Assembly (NCBI GenBank): GCA_030272585.1 | Contig: BSYQ01000003.1 | Span: 8,060,001-8,124,000 of the forward strand | Length of the DNA: 64,000 nucleotides | Source: Bryopsis sp. KO-2023 | Taxonomy: Eukaryota; Chlorophyta; Ulvophyceae; Bryopsidales; Bryopsidaceae | Direction: 5' to 3' | Part shown: positions 50,803 through 61,934 of the stretch, piece by piece | How the letters are laid out: each line of letters opens with the position of its first letter | How positions within the stretch are numbered: position 1 is the first letter of the stretch | Position numbers and translations under genes: made by a program | The notes under the pieces: generated by a model | Told to the model about the DNA's origin: nothing | Seen by the model: only the letters and a program-made list of their open reading frames with translations | Database searches by the model: none

Positions 50803-52511
50803 ATGTCCTTGGCTGAGGTCCCTGCTACAAATGATGCTGTGCGTGGTGTAATTCCATTGAAAGCTTTGTCACCCATGATGTCTCCCCGTGCTGATCCTTC
50901 CACTTCCATCAGTTCACCACCTCTGGTAGGTCCATCACACCAATGTCACTCTTTTTGATGATGTTGTTTTATCATTGAATGACTCCTTCCAAGATCAAGA
51001 GTTAGATTTCTTTTCGGTAGTTGGAAAGAGGAAATGTGGAATACAGCATCAGTTGTTGTTTGAAGGAAGAGGGGGTTCTAAGTGATGGTGGTTTCTAACG
51101 TGCTGTACAGATTTCTGTTTTTCATTTTTTGTGTTGTTTTGCCTTTGTTGCAGGCATACGAGATCATTCAGGGAGCCTTGGTGAGAAACCATTGTGCTAT
51201 GTTTTGTGAGCGACAAATTTTGTGGCATCAAATTTTCCAACTAGTAGTTGGACTCCTGACACACAGTGGTGAATTCTTATCAGTTCTAACTCTAGAATTC
51301 CTGGAGAAGATTGCTGAGGCTCTTCACTGTGTATAGGTTCGTGGGTGCGTCCTTGACAGCTGTTCCCCCCCACCTCCAACGGTTGTTCTGGTACATGGAA
51401 TTCTTGGGTCGAGGAGAAACTTACAAGGCTTTGCAAGGAGGTTGATGGATGGCTTCCCTTCATGGCAAGCTGTCTTGGTTGATCTCCGATGCCACGGAGC
51501 CAGTGCCGAACTTCCCAGTGCTGGCCCACATGGAGTGGAAAGCTGTGGAAGGGATGTGCTCGAGCTCCTGAGTCATTTGAAGGTCTTTCCCAGGGTTCTG
51601 ATTGGACACTCGTTCGGAGGAAAAGTTGTGATGAGCATGGCGCAGCAATTTGGCCAGAGACTGCCCAGGCCAGTGCAAGCATGGGTTTTGGACGCGTTGC
51701 CTGGGGAGGTTAGGTCGGGGGAGGAAGGTAGAAGGGACCATCCATTTGACTTGATTCAGACTCTGAAAGGGATGGTGCTCCCTGTGCCTAGCCGTTCTCA
51801 TCTGATTGATAACCTGGTTCACGCCGGTTACAGCAAAGGTGTCGCTTCGTGGATGACGACTAATCTGAGGCCGATGGGTGGTGCCAACGGCAGAGCGCTG
51901 ACTTTTACATTTGATTTAGATGGAGTGGAGGAAATGTACAGGTGAGGGAACCACAACTTACTCATCCAAGGAATGCGGATAATATATGTCTTTCTTCCCA
52001 ATCGCTCTTTAGCACATTTTTGAAAGCTGGTGCCACTTGCACAGTTGGGTTCTGTGAAGAGTGTTTTTACGGCGTGCAAACTGAGACAAGAGAACCTGTC
52101 CCGAAGAAACCACAATAATGGACAAATTGAATCCTGGAACCAATCCTGAATTTTCTTTATGGGTGATGGTGTAACTCTCTTTTGTTGTGCTGGCGTTTTT
52201 TAAACAGGTCGTATGAAAGTACTAGTATGTGGCCACTCCTGACCAACCCACCGGAAGGCTTGAAATTGGACTTTGTCCGTGCTGAACGAAGCAGCTATCG
52301 ATGGGGAGGTCAGGATAAGGAGCGAATTAAGGATATGGGCCACGGAATTCACCTGCTTAAGAATTCAGGCCATTGGGTACACACTGACAACCCAGATGGT
52401 TTATTTGATATTATTGAGAGTTCCATGGGAACTGCTGATTTGCACATGCGTAGGCCTGGACGTGTCACTAGTGGGACGGTACCTTTTCCTTCCGCCCTGA
52501 ATGGAGTTTAG
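50803..52511 (+). CDS. Alpha/beta hydrolase, plant plastid or ABHD11-like type
   Basis: Four exons (50803-50925, 51154-51180, 51337-51941, 52208-52511) give 352 aa from the ATG at 50803. An upstream exon is possible, since the frame opens just after an ag at 50791-50792. The hydrolase core shows the oxyanion turn VLVHGILGSRRNL, DLRCHGASA and the nucleophile elbow GHSFGGKVV, with Ser at about 142. It also shows DALPGEV, a long cap, and the catalytic His in NSGHWVHTDNPDGL. The family covers esterases and lipases; substrate cannot be told. Exon 2 is only 27 nt. Residues before 50 are unstructured and S/P-rich, consistent with an organelle presequence. The C-terminal 40 residues are a tail beyond the domain. 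Confidence 0.88.
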
Positions 52512-53821
52512 GCTTATTTTTTTCTTTTTCATATTACAGGCCAATGTATGTGTGCAGATTTCTCAAGGGACTGAGTTGGATTTAGTAGGAAGGTCAAACA
52601 TCGCATCATTCTTGATGTATCTGATTTTTTTTCATATTGATAAATCGGGTGAAAAAAAAAAGACAGGGTTGCTGTGGGAAGGAAGAAAACAGGAGAAAGA
52701 AAGAATGAGAAGATGAAAAGAGGGCTGAGGAGTCCTTTTGGTTTTTTTTTCACCGAAAGCTGTCTTTGTGGGAGTTGAAGGGAATCGATTATTTGTAAAA
52801 ACAAAAAATGCTTATCATCTAGTTTTCTAGTTTGTACCACATCTCACTGGAATAACAGAAAATGCTCTGTTCCAAGATAGGAGGGCCTGCTTCATATGTC
52901 CTCAATGGAAATTGGCAAATTCTTGAAACTTTCTCCTCTTTGTCAAACAAACAAGCACATACAAGTTCCTCCTCCTATTCTATTCATTTGCTGCATCATC
53001 CACCCCAGGGGGAAAAAACTGTAGTCATTACTCCACCATCAGAGGCAATACCAGAGTGTGTAAGTGCGGCCATTTGATTGTGGTTTTTTTTTACCATGCA
53101 CCTCAAAAGGCCCAATCCAATTTCAGTTATGAATTTTGAATCCAAAGTACCTCCTCACTGCAACTTTGCTTGGGCCTGATCATGCTTTTTTCAAGGGATT
53201 ATAAATATCATTGGGAATGCTTTCCAAGCATCACTACACAGTCAACAGTGAGAACGGACTTTACAACTGCCCAGCAGCTCTCAGCATCTTTTGTCTATGA
53301 TACCAAAACCAAGCAAAACTAACCGCTTCCCTGTGTATGTTTATCATACTGGCTAATGGTGAGGACCTGACTTCAAGTGTTCTTCCAGCTTTCCCTGGAC
53401 AGTCTTCATACAAACAGAAAAAAAAAATCCATTAGCCAACAACACATCCATTTCTGAACACTTTCTTGGGGATTAAAAATGACATGAAAAATTTTTTGCT
53501 GGAGGATGCTCAAGTATTGGGAATTTGTTTTGCTTTGAAGGAAAATTAGGTTTGCAATATATTCTCCAATGTCATGATCAGACAAAGTTTCCCACTTGGA
53601 AACAATCATTCCTGACCAACATCCTGTAGAAAATAATCTGCTTGTATGTGACACCTTCTTCCTCAGCTTTTATCCTCAAACTCGTGCTTAGTGTGCCGAT
53701 TGGACATTACCCAGCACAAGCGATATCCTAAACTTCAGTTGATATTTGTCTATTTGCATGATTATGATGCTCTTTATTTGAATGGTCCAGCTGCTTTCTT
53801 ACTATTGCTCAGGGAACATAC
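52512..53821. other. Convergent spacer after the hydrolase gene
   Basis: 3' UTR of the hydrolase gene and, near 53670-53720, probably the last short coding exon of the minus-strand coiled-coil gene. Two in-phase acceptors are possible there, each giving a stop within eight codons. Nothing else is seen. Confidence 0.4.
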
Positions 53822-54348
53822 CTTCAGTTCAGCTGCAAGGACTGGCCCTTCTTTCTGAAGCATGGCGAGATGTTCTGAAATCACCTGTACACATATTCAT
53901 CATGAACCCAGGTATCAAGAATCGACTGTGTTGGTATCAGTTGAAACCAAAAAAAAAGAAGCAAAATACCAATTCAGTTATTCGAGGATGTTGATGGGGT
54001 TTTGATATTGAATAGATGGATACTTAAACCAAAGAAGTGCTTCAGAGAAAAGTCAGTCTAGGATAATGAGAGGTCCCATACCTTGCTTTTCTCGAGGTCC
54101 TTCAACGCAGCTTTCTGAAGCACCTGGTTTCTTTCGATGGCTTTTTGCTTATCGTCCAAAGTGGCCTGTAGCGACTGCGTTTCAAGGTTGAACGCTTTTT
54201 CAGCAGCGGAACTCTCCAGCCAATGGAGAAAACTGTGGTATACGTAACCCCCAAAACCGACTGTAGTCACGACGTGAACTATGGGTTCCGCGGAGCCCGT
54301 CTGGATATATTTTTGCGAGTAGCTCGTCAATATGCGCCCCAGCGCCAT
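53822..54348 (-). CDS. Small membrane protein with one TM segment and coiled coil, probably mitochondrial; 3' end unresolved
   Basis: Two exons (54348-54082 and 53884-53822) join in phase 0 and encode 110 aa, with a short last exon still to come. The N terminus MALGRILTSYSQKY is amphipathic and basic. One hydrophobic segment follows (IVHVVTTVGFGGYVYHSF). The remainder is a heptad-like helix (LETQSLQATLDDKQKAIE, then LQKAALKDLEKSK). The layout is like small accessory subunits of mitochondrial inner-membrane complexes, but no family is recognised. The gene lies head to head with the ARID-PHD gene across 614 bp. Splice borders are canonical, and the second exon (ISEHLAMLQKEGPVLAAELK) continues the helix, which supports it being real. 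Confidence 0.6.
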
Positions 54349-54962
54349 CGTGGGAAATCAGGCCTTGCACACGTCGCATTTGGCAATATACTGCGGGACG
54401 TCTGGCGGAAAATCGCCAGTCGTCAGCTCTGGGAAGACATACACGCAACATGCGCTCCCTTGGACTTGGATCCTGTTTGGCAGATTCTGCAGTGGGAACA
54501 AAAAAGCACAAGAATCGCGTAGGCGAGAGCCACGGAGAATGGTGCAATCCAATCCCTAGTCACAGATGTTGCAAAACTTGGTTCGCCATCCTTCGTCCAG
54601 CGCGTTCACCCCTTCCAATTCTCCCGCAGCCCGCGCAAGGACAATCAATGGGATGATGATCAATGATGACTGGCCCCGCCGAGCACGTGACAAATTCCGA
54701 ATCCCGAATGCGTTTTTCCTCGTTTTGCGGGGACCTCTTTTTCCCATGGTCTCGGTGATTATAATGATTGTCGATCGGATCAAATCGGCCTGAAACCGTC
54801 AGGACAACTGCCTTCGCTTGCCGTTCTGGATCCGATTCCAACGGTGGCAAAAGTGTCACAGGTGGCTTACGCTTGCAAACGGCAACGACAGGGTTCGAAG
54901 TCCGAACACCCCACGTCGAGTCCCTCAATCGTCCCGTGCCTTCGGCTCGGAAATCTGTCGTG

Positions 54963-57900
54963 ATGGAAGGGGGTTCCACTCGCTGGCGCGTGCTTGCAGT
55001 GCACTGTGGCCCAGGCACCGAGGCCAGTAAAGATTCGCCTGCCGAGAGAGCGTACAGAGCAATCGATGAGTTGTCGGACCACTGCGTGACTGGTATTGAG
55101 GTGCGCAAGACGGTTTGGACTTTTAACCGTACAGATTTTTGGTTATAGAGCCGTCGAGGTGGTTCTTTCGTCGGGACTGGATACTTGACGCTTCTCTTTG
55201 GCATGCGTGGAGTCGCAAACTTTCTTAATTGGATAATCAAAGGCGCCTGCGAAATTTTCACAGCGATTTCACTCACTCGGTTTCTGGCAGTGGTTATTCC
55301 TCCAGGAACGAATAGCCAGTGTCTTTTCAATCCCCCCCAGCAAACTCACTTAAGACATTTCGACCCTTGGTGAACGGTGTCGTTGTGACAAGGATGTTGG
55401 CCTTGGAAAAATAGGTCAAGATTTTACACCAGCCCACTCTGGAGGAGTTGGCCAGCTCTTCGAAGGATTTCAAACCCAACCTGGTATATTGCTTTGGAGG
55501 AACGGAGCCCTCTGGAGATTTGCTGAAAGGGTTACTAAAACCACTTCTGTTCAAAACAACTGGTGATGAAGGTGGGGACTTCTAGAATCCAATATTTCAA
55601 ATAACACAAAAATCAGTTAGAATCCCCCTAAAAAGAATAAGATCATGAAATATGCGTCGTACTGTTCCAGTTTGGACAAATATTTGCAGAACCAACACCT
55701 GAGTAAATCCGTTCAGGACCATTCGTGAGAGATTTGTATTTTGTCAAGAGTTTAATTTGTATTGCTTTGTCCATCCACTTGAAAATACAGCAGGAGAAAA
55801 CATGTATGAGGGAGTGGATCCGCAAATCTTTGCCGATCTGTTCACCGGGCTCGACCTGAAAGCCCTTTACCTGGATTGTCCCGTTGCACCAAAATTGGGT
55901 AGGAAAAATGGAATTTCTGATTATTTTACTAAGAACAACAATTTCTCTGTCACAGTGCCCCTCCACAATTTAAAAAAAAGAATCCCCAAAAATTTCTTCT
56001 TGATTTTCCAATTTTAGAGAAATCCATAGAACAAAATGGAATGAGTTGTGTGTAAATCGTTCCTGCTTGTGTTTTCTTGGTAGAAACTGAGTGAAATAAG
56101 TAGTATTGGTGGCAGCACGATTTGGACATGATGAAATGATGCTGGACTGATTTATGGGGTTTGTTTTCCTTTTCTCAGTGGACCTACTGAGAAGAATGGA
56201 GCTTCCGTGCGTCATATATTGGCCAGCTCAGTCGACAAGCTCCTCAGCAGTGGCATCTCAATTTGCCCATGCTTTCATGGCCATGTTACGAAACCCTACG
56301 GCAACGATTTCAGAATCTTTTGCTCTGGCAAGCCGAGTGGTACAAATGCTGTGCGAGGGTATTATCCGTGAAAGCCCAGATTTTCAATTGGTGCCTCAGA
56401 TAATGTCTTCAGAAGAAAGCAAGCTCCCTGACAGCAGCAGCGTCCCACCAGCAGAAATTCCTGGAATTGATTTTTTCGACGACGGGGTCCCCGAGGTTGA
56501 AGGTGGGGTTCACCTTTTTAATATTCCAACAAACCATTCTGCTGATGCTTATTTATTGTTTGTAATCTGAAATCAGTGGGTTTTCCATTTTGATATCATT
56601 TTGCTGACAGGAAAAAATCACCTGCAAAAGGAAGGAAAATTACTGATGATCTCCAGAACAAAAATGTCTAAAAGATTTGTATCAGGATGGAGGCATCAAG
56701 GCAGTACCCAAATGATATTGCCCCAGCGATTTTTTTTAATTTTGTTTGTATTTTCATTGACCAGAATAAAAAAAAGCCAAGAGCCAAGCCGACAAAGTGT
56801 CGAAAGAAATCACTGGACCCAATAAGAAGTACCAATCATATATGCACAACAAACTTGGATTAATGTCTTTTAGTTTCCTTGGCTTCAGTGAATATATTGT
56901 TTGGGTTTACCTGAATTGGTCTACGCTGCTTAGGGTGGGAAGATGTCAGACTATTGGCACCAAAAGCAGAGTTGAAACTTTTGGTGTGTGGGGGAGCCAC
57001 AGCGATTGACGCAGCCAGACTGAGTTATCTTGGGGAGGCTCTCCGAGCTTTGCTGCTCATGGAAATGCGGCTACTTGAAGTAGGGCTCTTTCTTTTTGAA
57101 TAAATCTCAAGAATAATCTGTGGCCATTTAAATAAGAGTGAATTGCAAACAAATGGATTACTGATGTCAATACATTGTCACTGTGCACCTGCGGTGGGGT
57201 TCTACTTACCCACATGCAATATCCTGAGACCGACTGCCTATAATGGAAAAGTTGGTTTGGTCCAGGTCAACAGCATGAATCCTTGTGAACGAGTTCCGTC
57301 CCACTTAAGCCCTGGGTGCACTGCAATTCAATGCATGATACGCAGTGCAAGTGGAGCACAGGCAACTGTGGTTCTGGGAGGGCCCCCCACAGTGCTTTCC
57401 AACCAGAAACTAGTACAACATGCTCTCAGGCAGACCCTGGTGGTAGATTCGCTATGCTTGCAGTTCCGATTACCCCCTCCAGGCATTCCCGCACCAATGG
57501 CCAGAAGTTCGTCCGCAATTGCCGGGGGGACCCCTGTCGTCGATGCTCTGGTGGTGACCTCAGTGTGGGCTGTGCACATTCTGAGGTCGCTTTGCAAGGT
57601 AAGAGTTTGCATGTTTCAGGCAGGATACTGCATACCCTGGCCATTGTGCAACCATAATATTTTCCAGTTGTTTATTTCCATTCTCAAAATTCGAGGTTTC
57701 GTGCTGGAAGAATGGATTGCCATTGTTTGAAGGATGTCTGGGATCATGTTACGATTTAAATTTAAGAAGCAAACAACCCAAAACGAGCCATATTATCTTG
57801 CAGTGGCAGATATATTTGCCAGAGATGGCAACAAGTTCCCCCATTAATGAACTGTGCTTTCTCAGGATACTTCATTTCGCGGCCTGGTATCGCTGGGAAT

Positions 57901-59347
57901 AGCTGGTGTGGGTGCAACGGCCGTTTCAAATTTCAAGGCAGGGGACACATGCAGATTTAACACTATTGTCACAGGGATGCAAAATGATGCCCTGGTGCCC
58001 TATGCAAATTCCATGCAAGAAGCACCGGCCTCCCAGACTCTGACATCATTCAATGGGGGCCCCGCTTTATCGGCGAATCCAGTTCCGGCATCATCAGCCT
58101 CTGCGCTAGCATCTGCTGGTTTGAATGGAAATTCTGGTACTCCAGGATCAATGGATGGGATGAATGCTGATGGGGATTTCGATGGAATAACTCGGTCCAG
58201 GGAGCAGACGTTTTTGCCAGCTCCGAGTATAAGTGGAAAGGTATCCTACAAATGCCCATGTCCATTTCCCCAACTATCAAAAATTAGAGAATATGTTGTT
58301 GAGAGGGAGATGTGCTGCTTATGTTGTGTGTTTACTTTGTGTTCACAGAGCTATCAGTCCAATCGGCCTCCATTGACGCGGTGCACCGAAGCTGATTTCT
58401 TAGATGACCTTGTTAATTTCTTGCAGGTAGCCCTCTTTGAGAATCGATAAAATAATGTGGACTCGTCCACATCTATGTAGCATCTGTGTGAACAACTCGA
58501 TCAATACCATAAAAGTATAAATAGAAAGGTGAAGAATTTTGGTCACTGAAACGTTATATTAAGCGTCTCGGTTAAGTTGTTATGTACCTTTGAACGCCTC
58601 TGCTGTTGGACCAAGGTGGATATCATAGGAATGCTGTCTGTGCTTGATAGGAACGGAGGGGGAAGATGATCGACAGAGAAAAGTTTCCTGAGGCCGTTTT
58701 GAATGGCTGCAAATTGGATCTCTACAATCTTTACAAGGAAGTGTGTTCACGGGGAGGCTTCCGGGTAGGCAATGGCATCAATTGGAAAGGCCAAGTCTTT
58801 CCCAGGATGCGAAATTGGACCATGAATCATCGCATGACTGGGGTGGGAAATGCTCTCAAAAGACATTACCAAGGTTACCTCTGGGAGTACGAACAGGTAC
58901 TACGTGGGTTAAAACTGCGGAGATCCCTTGGAACTTCTGCCAGCAAATGATGGAAAATCTTGAATGTTAGCACCCTGTTCTATTGGTTGCATGCATTAAT
59001 CCCATCAGTTTGTTTGAGATGACCTGTTTAAAACTTTGATTTTTTTGCCTCCCCATCCTGTACTTGAGATCGCTGCAGAAGTAGGCTGTGGGTGCTTTTT
59101 TTGATTTGACTCTGTTCTCTGCTAGGTACATCCGGAAGACGTAACTGGGGACAGGTGTGCAATTTGTGGTGGGGGAGATGAGGTCGGGACGGATTGGATA
59201 TGTTGCGATAGCTGTGAGGCCTGGGTTCACTTTGCATGCGACCCCAGGCCATTTCTGGGGAGTTTTAAGGATTATGCAACAGGGGAGGGTCGAACATACC
59301 ATTGCCCTCGGTGCTCTGAAACGATGAAACGTCAAAAGGTCGGCTAG
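54963..59347 (+). CDS. ARID and PHD finger protein, plant ARID4-like
   Basis: Ten exons (54963-55100, 55415-55562, 55791-55898, 56179-56502, 56934-57079, 57266-57598, 57866-58240, 58349-58426, 58651-58896, 59126-59347) give 705 aa. The N-terminal half matches the plant-specific region of these proteins: RWRVLAVHCG, LHQPTLEELASSSKDFKPNL and ELPCVIYWPAQSTSSS. AELKLLVCGG, VDALVVTSVWAVHIL and FRGLVSLGIAGVGATAV follow. The ARID DNA-binding domain is at about 535-630 (LYNLYKEVCSRGGFRVGNGI, MTGVGNALKRHY). A PHD finger at about 640-700 has CAICGGGDE, CCDSCEAWVHFACD and YHCPRC. It is probably a nuclear chromatin regulator reading histone tails. The stop follows the PHD directly. Every junction is phase-consistent. 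Confidence 0.93.
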
Positions 59348-60424
59348 AGTAAAGAGGGGCGAGCAAACAGAATGAAGAGAAGCGTTTAGGGGATTGTGGA
59401 CGACGCCAGGGTTGTGATTTTGGCAAGCATTGGATGCATGGTGCAGTGTTGTTCTCTGAATAACAAAGAGTTGTGAATTTAGATTTTGATTTGGGTGGGT
59501 GGGTGGGTGCACATTTTTAACGTAGGAAAGAAGAAACAAAAAACTCAAAAAACAAAACAAGAGATTAAAGGGAGGTTGACGATGGAAATTGGAGTGATGT
59601 GTGTCTGTTTTATGGGGGACTCGTGTTGCATTGGAAAGAGAAAAAGTGGAGAGGGAGGATTCGAAACACAAACTACGAAATTTATGAAAAAGGAGACGGG
59701 CAATGGATGAAACATTTGACAAAGGGTGAGATGCAGGTTAGGTCGATGTTGGCAGACACAAGTAATTAATATTAGCTTGCTTCAAAGGGAAGCAGAAAAA
59801 TTGCAATGCAGGTGCAAGCAGAAATCCTTCGAAGGACTTAGCTGTCCAACTAACAGCCTTCCGGACGTGCACATCACATCCAACAGGAACCAATCAAACC
59901 CAGCAACTGCTGTGTTTTCACAAGTACAGCAATCCAGTTGCCAAGCTCATAACAAGGTCCCCCTGAGCACGAACAGTACTTCGTGTGTCTGTTTAGTCTC
60001 AACTTCTCTATCTTTCTGAACAAGAAACAAACAAACAGTTCGAAGTCGGTAATCTTTGACCGAATAACTGTTGGCAGGCACTCGAGTCCCAAGTTGCAAA
60101 CCAAACTTTACAACAGTCAAAAACCCCTCTCACAGCTCCACCCTTATCCTTCCTGAGCGTCGTACTACACCATGATTAATCAATGCACGGTTCGTCTCAC
60201 ATTAAAACCCGTCCAAAGCAACAAGAGACACTGATGTTCAGAAAAACAAAATATTTTCTGTATTAGAAAGCCTGGACCCAGCACTATCGATAAAGCACGG
60301 TTGATGGTGGCATTGTATAATCGAGTACATATTGTACCAAGATAGGGTCAATAATACATACGTTGCTCATTAGCGCGTAGTAAACATAACATAACATAAC
60401 ATAATTACACGCGAAGAAGCCACC
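59348..60424. other. Spacer between ARID-PHD gene and LINE insertion
   Basis: 3' UTR and flanking DNA. It includes a G-quadruplex-type tract at 59493-59507 and a short CATAA repeat near 60384-60405. No coding exon. Confidence 0.5.
59493..59507 (+). other. Perfect (GGGT)n G-quadruplex motif
   Basis: Four GGG runs separated by single T residues, about 145 bp past the stop codon of the ARID-PHD gene on the transcribed plus strand. Single-base loops make it a very stable type of quadruplex. Confidence 0.8.
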
Positions 60425-60437
60425 CAGCTTCTATTGC
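60425..60437 (+). repeat. Target-site duplication, left copy (LINE 1)
   Basis: CAGCTTCTATTGC, identical to 61642-61654, flanks the LINE fragment. Confidence 0.85.
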
Positions 60438-61641
60438 TTCTTTGTTTGATTCTGTTCGGGAGTTCTTGGAATGTTTTGACACTTTGTTGCGGCAGTCCTT
60501 GGAAGAGCTTTTTTCTTTGTCGGTGTCCCCTTTGGCTTGGATTCAGTCTAGTCTCCCGATCCGGGTTGGTGGTTTGGGTCTTTCGTCTGGGAAATCATTA
60601 CACGCAATTGCATATTTTTCTTCTCTCCATTTCTCTCGTCATCTGTTGTCGGGTCTTTCGGGTGTTTCTTTTTCGGTGGATCATTCTATGTGGAGCATGG
60701 CAGCTGTGCAACTTGACGCGTTTTTGCCGCCGGTTGCTGTTTGCTCCCCACACGAATGGTTCGAGAAGGAGTCGGTTACTCAGAAGGAACTGACGTTGTT
60801 GGCTGGTCAACGGCGCTGGGATGAATTGTTGCCTTCAGGCCGCCCAAGGGATGAAGCTCGGTTGCGCAGTTTGACGTTACCATATGCAGGAGCATTTTTG
60901 TCGGCTTTGCCTAACCAAGCTTTGGGCACGGAGTTGTCATCTGCTGTCTTCAATGTGTTACTTCGGTGGAGGTTGGGTGTCCCTATCTATGGTGAGGGGG
61001 ATCATTGTCCTTTGTGCCATGTGGAAATGGATATTTTTGGAGACCATGCGATTTCTTGTAGTGTGGGCGGTGCACGATTGATTCGTCACGACGCTGTTCG
61101 TGACACTTTGTTTCAAATTGCTCGATCGGCTGGGGCGCATCCACGCTTGGAGATGCATGTGGATTCTTCGTTTGCGCGCCCGGCGGATGTTTTCATTCCA
61201 TTATGGCACCATGGAAAAGCATGCGTTGTGGATGTTACGGTTGCTCACCCTTTACAACAATCAACGTTGGCTGGTGCTATTCGCGAAGCAGGTGCTGGTT
61301 TGCGTCGTTGTTTGCAGCGGAAGGCAGAGGTGTCGTCACGTTGTCATGAGTTGGGTTTGGACTTTGTTTGCTTTGCGGCCGAGACCTTTGGGGGGTTTTC
61401 TTCTGATTGTCAGCTTTTGGTTCGTTCTTTCTCTCGGTCGTTAGCAATTATTCAACATCTCCCGTTTTCAGTGGTGGTAGAACGGGCATGGCAGCAGCTT
61501 TCTCTTTCTTTGCATCGATCGCAAGGGTTTGCTTTTTTGGAGCGCTGCCCCATTCATGTTGATTCATTTTCTTTTGATAGGGGCTAGACAGTTGTATGTA
61601 CCTGGGATTTATATTTGTGAATAAAAACGGACATGTGTAAT
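60438..61641 (+). mobile_element. 5'-truncated non-LTR retrotransposon (LINE) with restriction-like endonuclease
   Basis: A 1204-bp insertion bounded by a perfect 13-bp direct repeat. It contains only the 3' third of a LINE: the region after the reverse transcriptase fingers and palm, a zinc knuckle, an endonuclease domain and a 54-bp 3' UTR. There is no poly(A) tail; the element ends with AAAACGGACATGTGTAAT. The intact frame and perfect target duplication point to a recent insertion, and 5' truncation is typical of target-primed reverse transcription. Its endonuclease places it near the R2/NeSL/Utopia or Dualen-like groups of RLE-bearing elements; the clade cannot be fixed without the RT core. 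Confidence 0.88.
60439..61587 (+). pseudogene. LINE polyprotein, C-terminal fragment (post-RT, zinc knuckle, PD-(D/E)XK endonuclease)
   Basis: Uninterrupted frame of about 382 codons ending in TAG, but without a start or the catalytic RT core. The first part (LPIRVGGLGLSSGKSLHAIA) is the thumb-side region seen downstream of RT in many LINEs. A CCHC knuckle follows: CPLC, nine residues, then HAISC. Next is the restriction-like endonuclease signature RPADVF...GKACVVDVTVAHP, with the catalytic Asp and Lys-Asp positions visible. The last 120 residues are conserved-looking helices. It cannot transpose by itself because it is truncated at its 5' end. Confidence 0.85.
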
Positions 61642-61654
61642 CAGCTTCTATTGC
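61642..61654 (+). repeat. Target-site duplication, right copy (LINE 1)
   Basis: CAGCTTCTATTGC immediately after the GTGTAAT end of the element. Confidence 0.85.
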
Positions 61655-61934
61655 GGAAAAATGTACACCAATGTGAACAGACGAATGTAAACAGTCTTCG
61701 AGCCTCCAAATGAAACACATGGAGGAAAAACTGGGGTTTTGAAGCCAAAGACAACCATGCGTTCACTCCTTTTTTTTGACCTGCTTTTGTCAGTGTAAGG
61801 AGACCAAAGCCGTTGGAACAACGGGAGTGTTGTGGTGCCGATCCTCTTGCCCACCTTCTCATCTAATATCTAGTGTTTTATATTACAAAAATATTAGGGA
61901 TTTCCCCCTGCCCCGTTTTCACAACAATCCCGTT

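Noticed and set aside
54825..54905. GGTTCGAAGTCC resembling a tRNA T-loop
   Set aside because: The five-base T stem does not pair, and no acceptor stem or anticodon arm can be drawn upstream.
58967..59722. 251-codon minus-strand frame
   Set aside because: It is antisense to the PHD exon and 3' UTR of the ARID-PHD gene, has no splice support and shows no domain.
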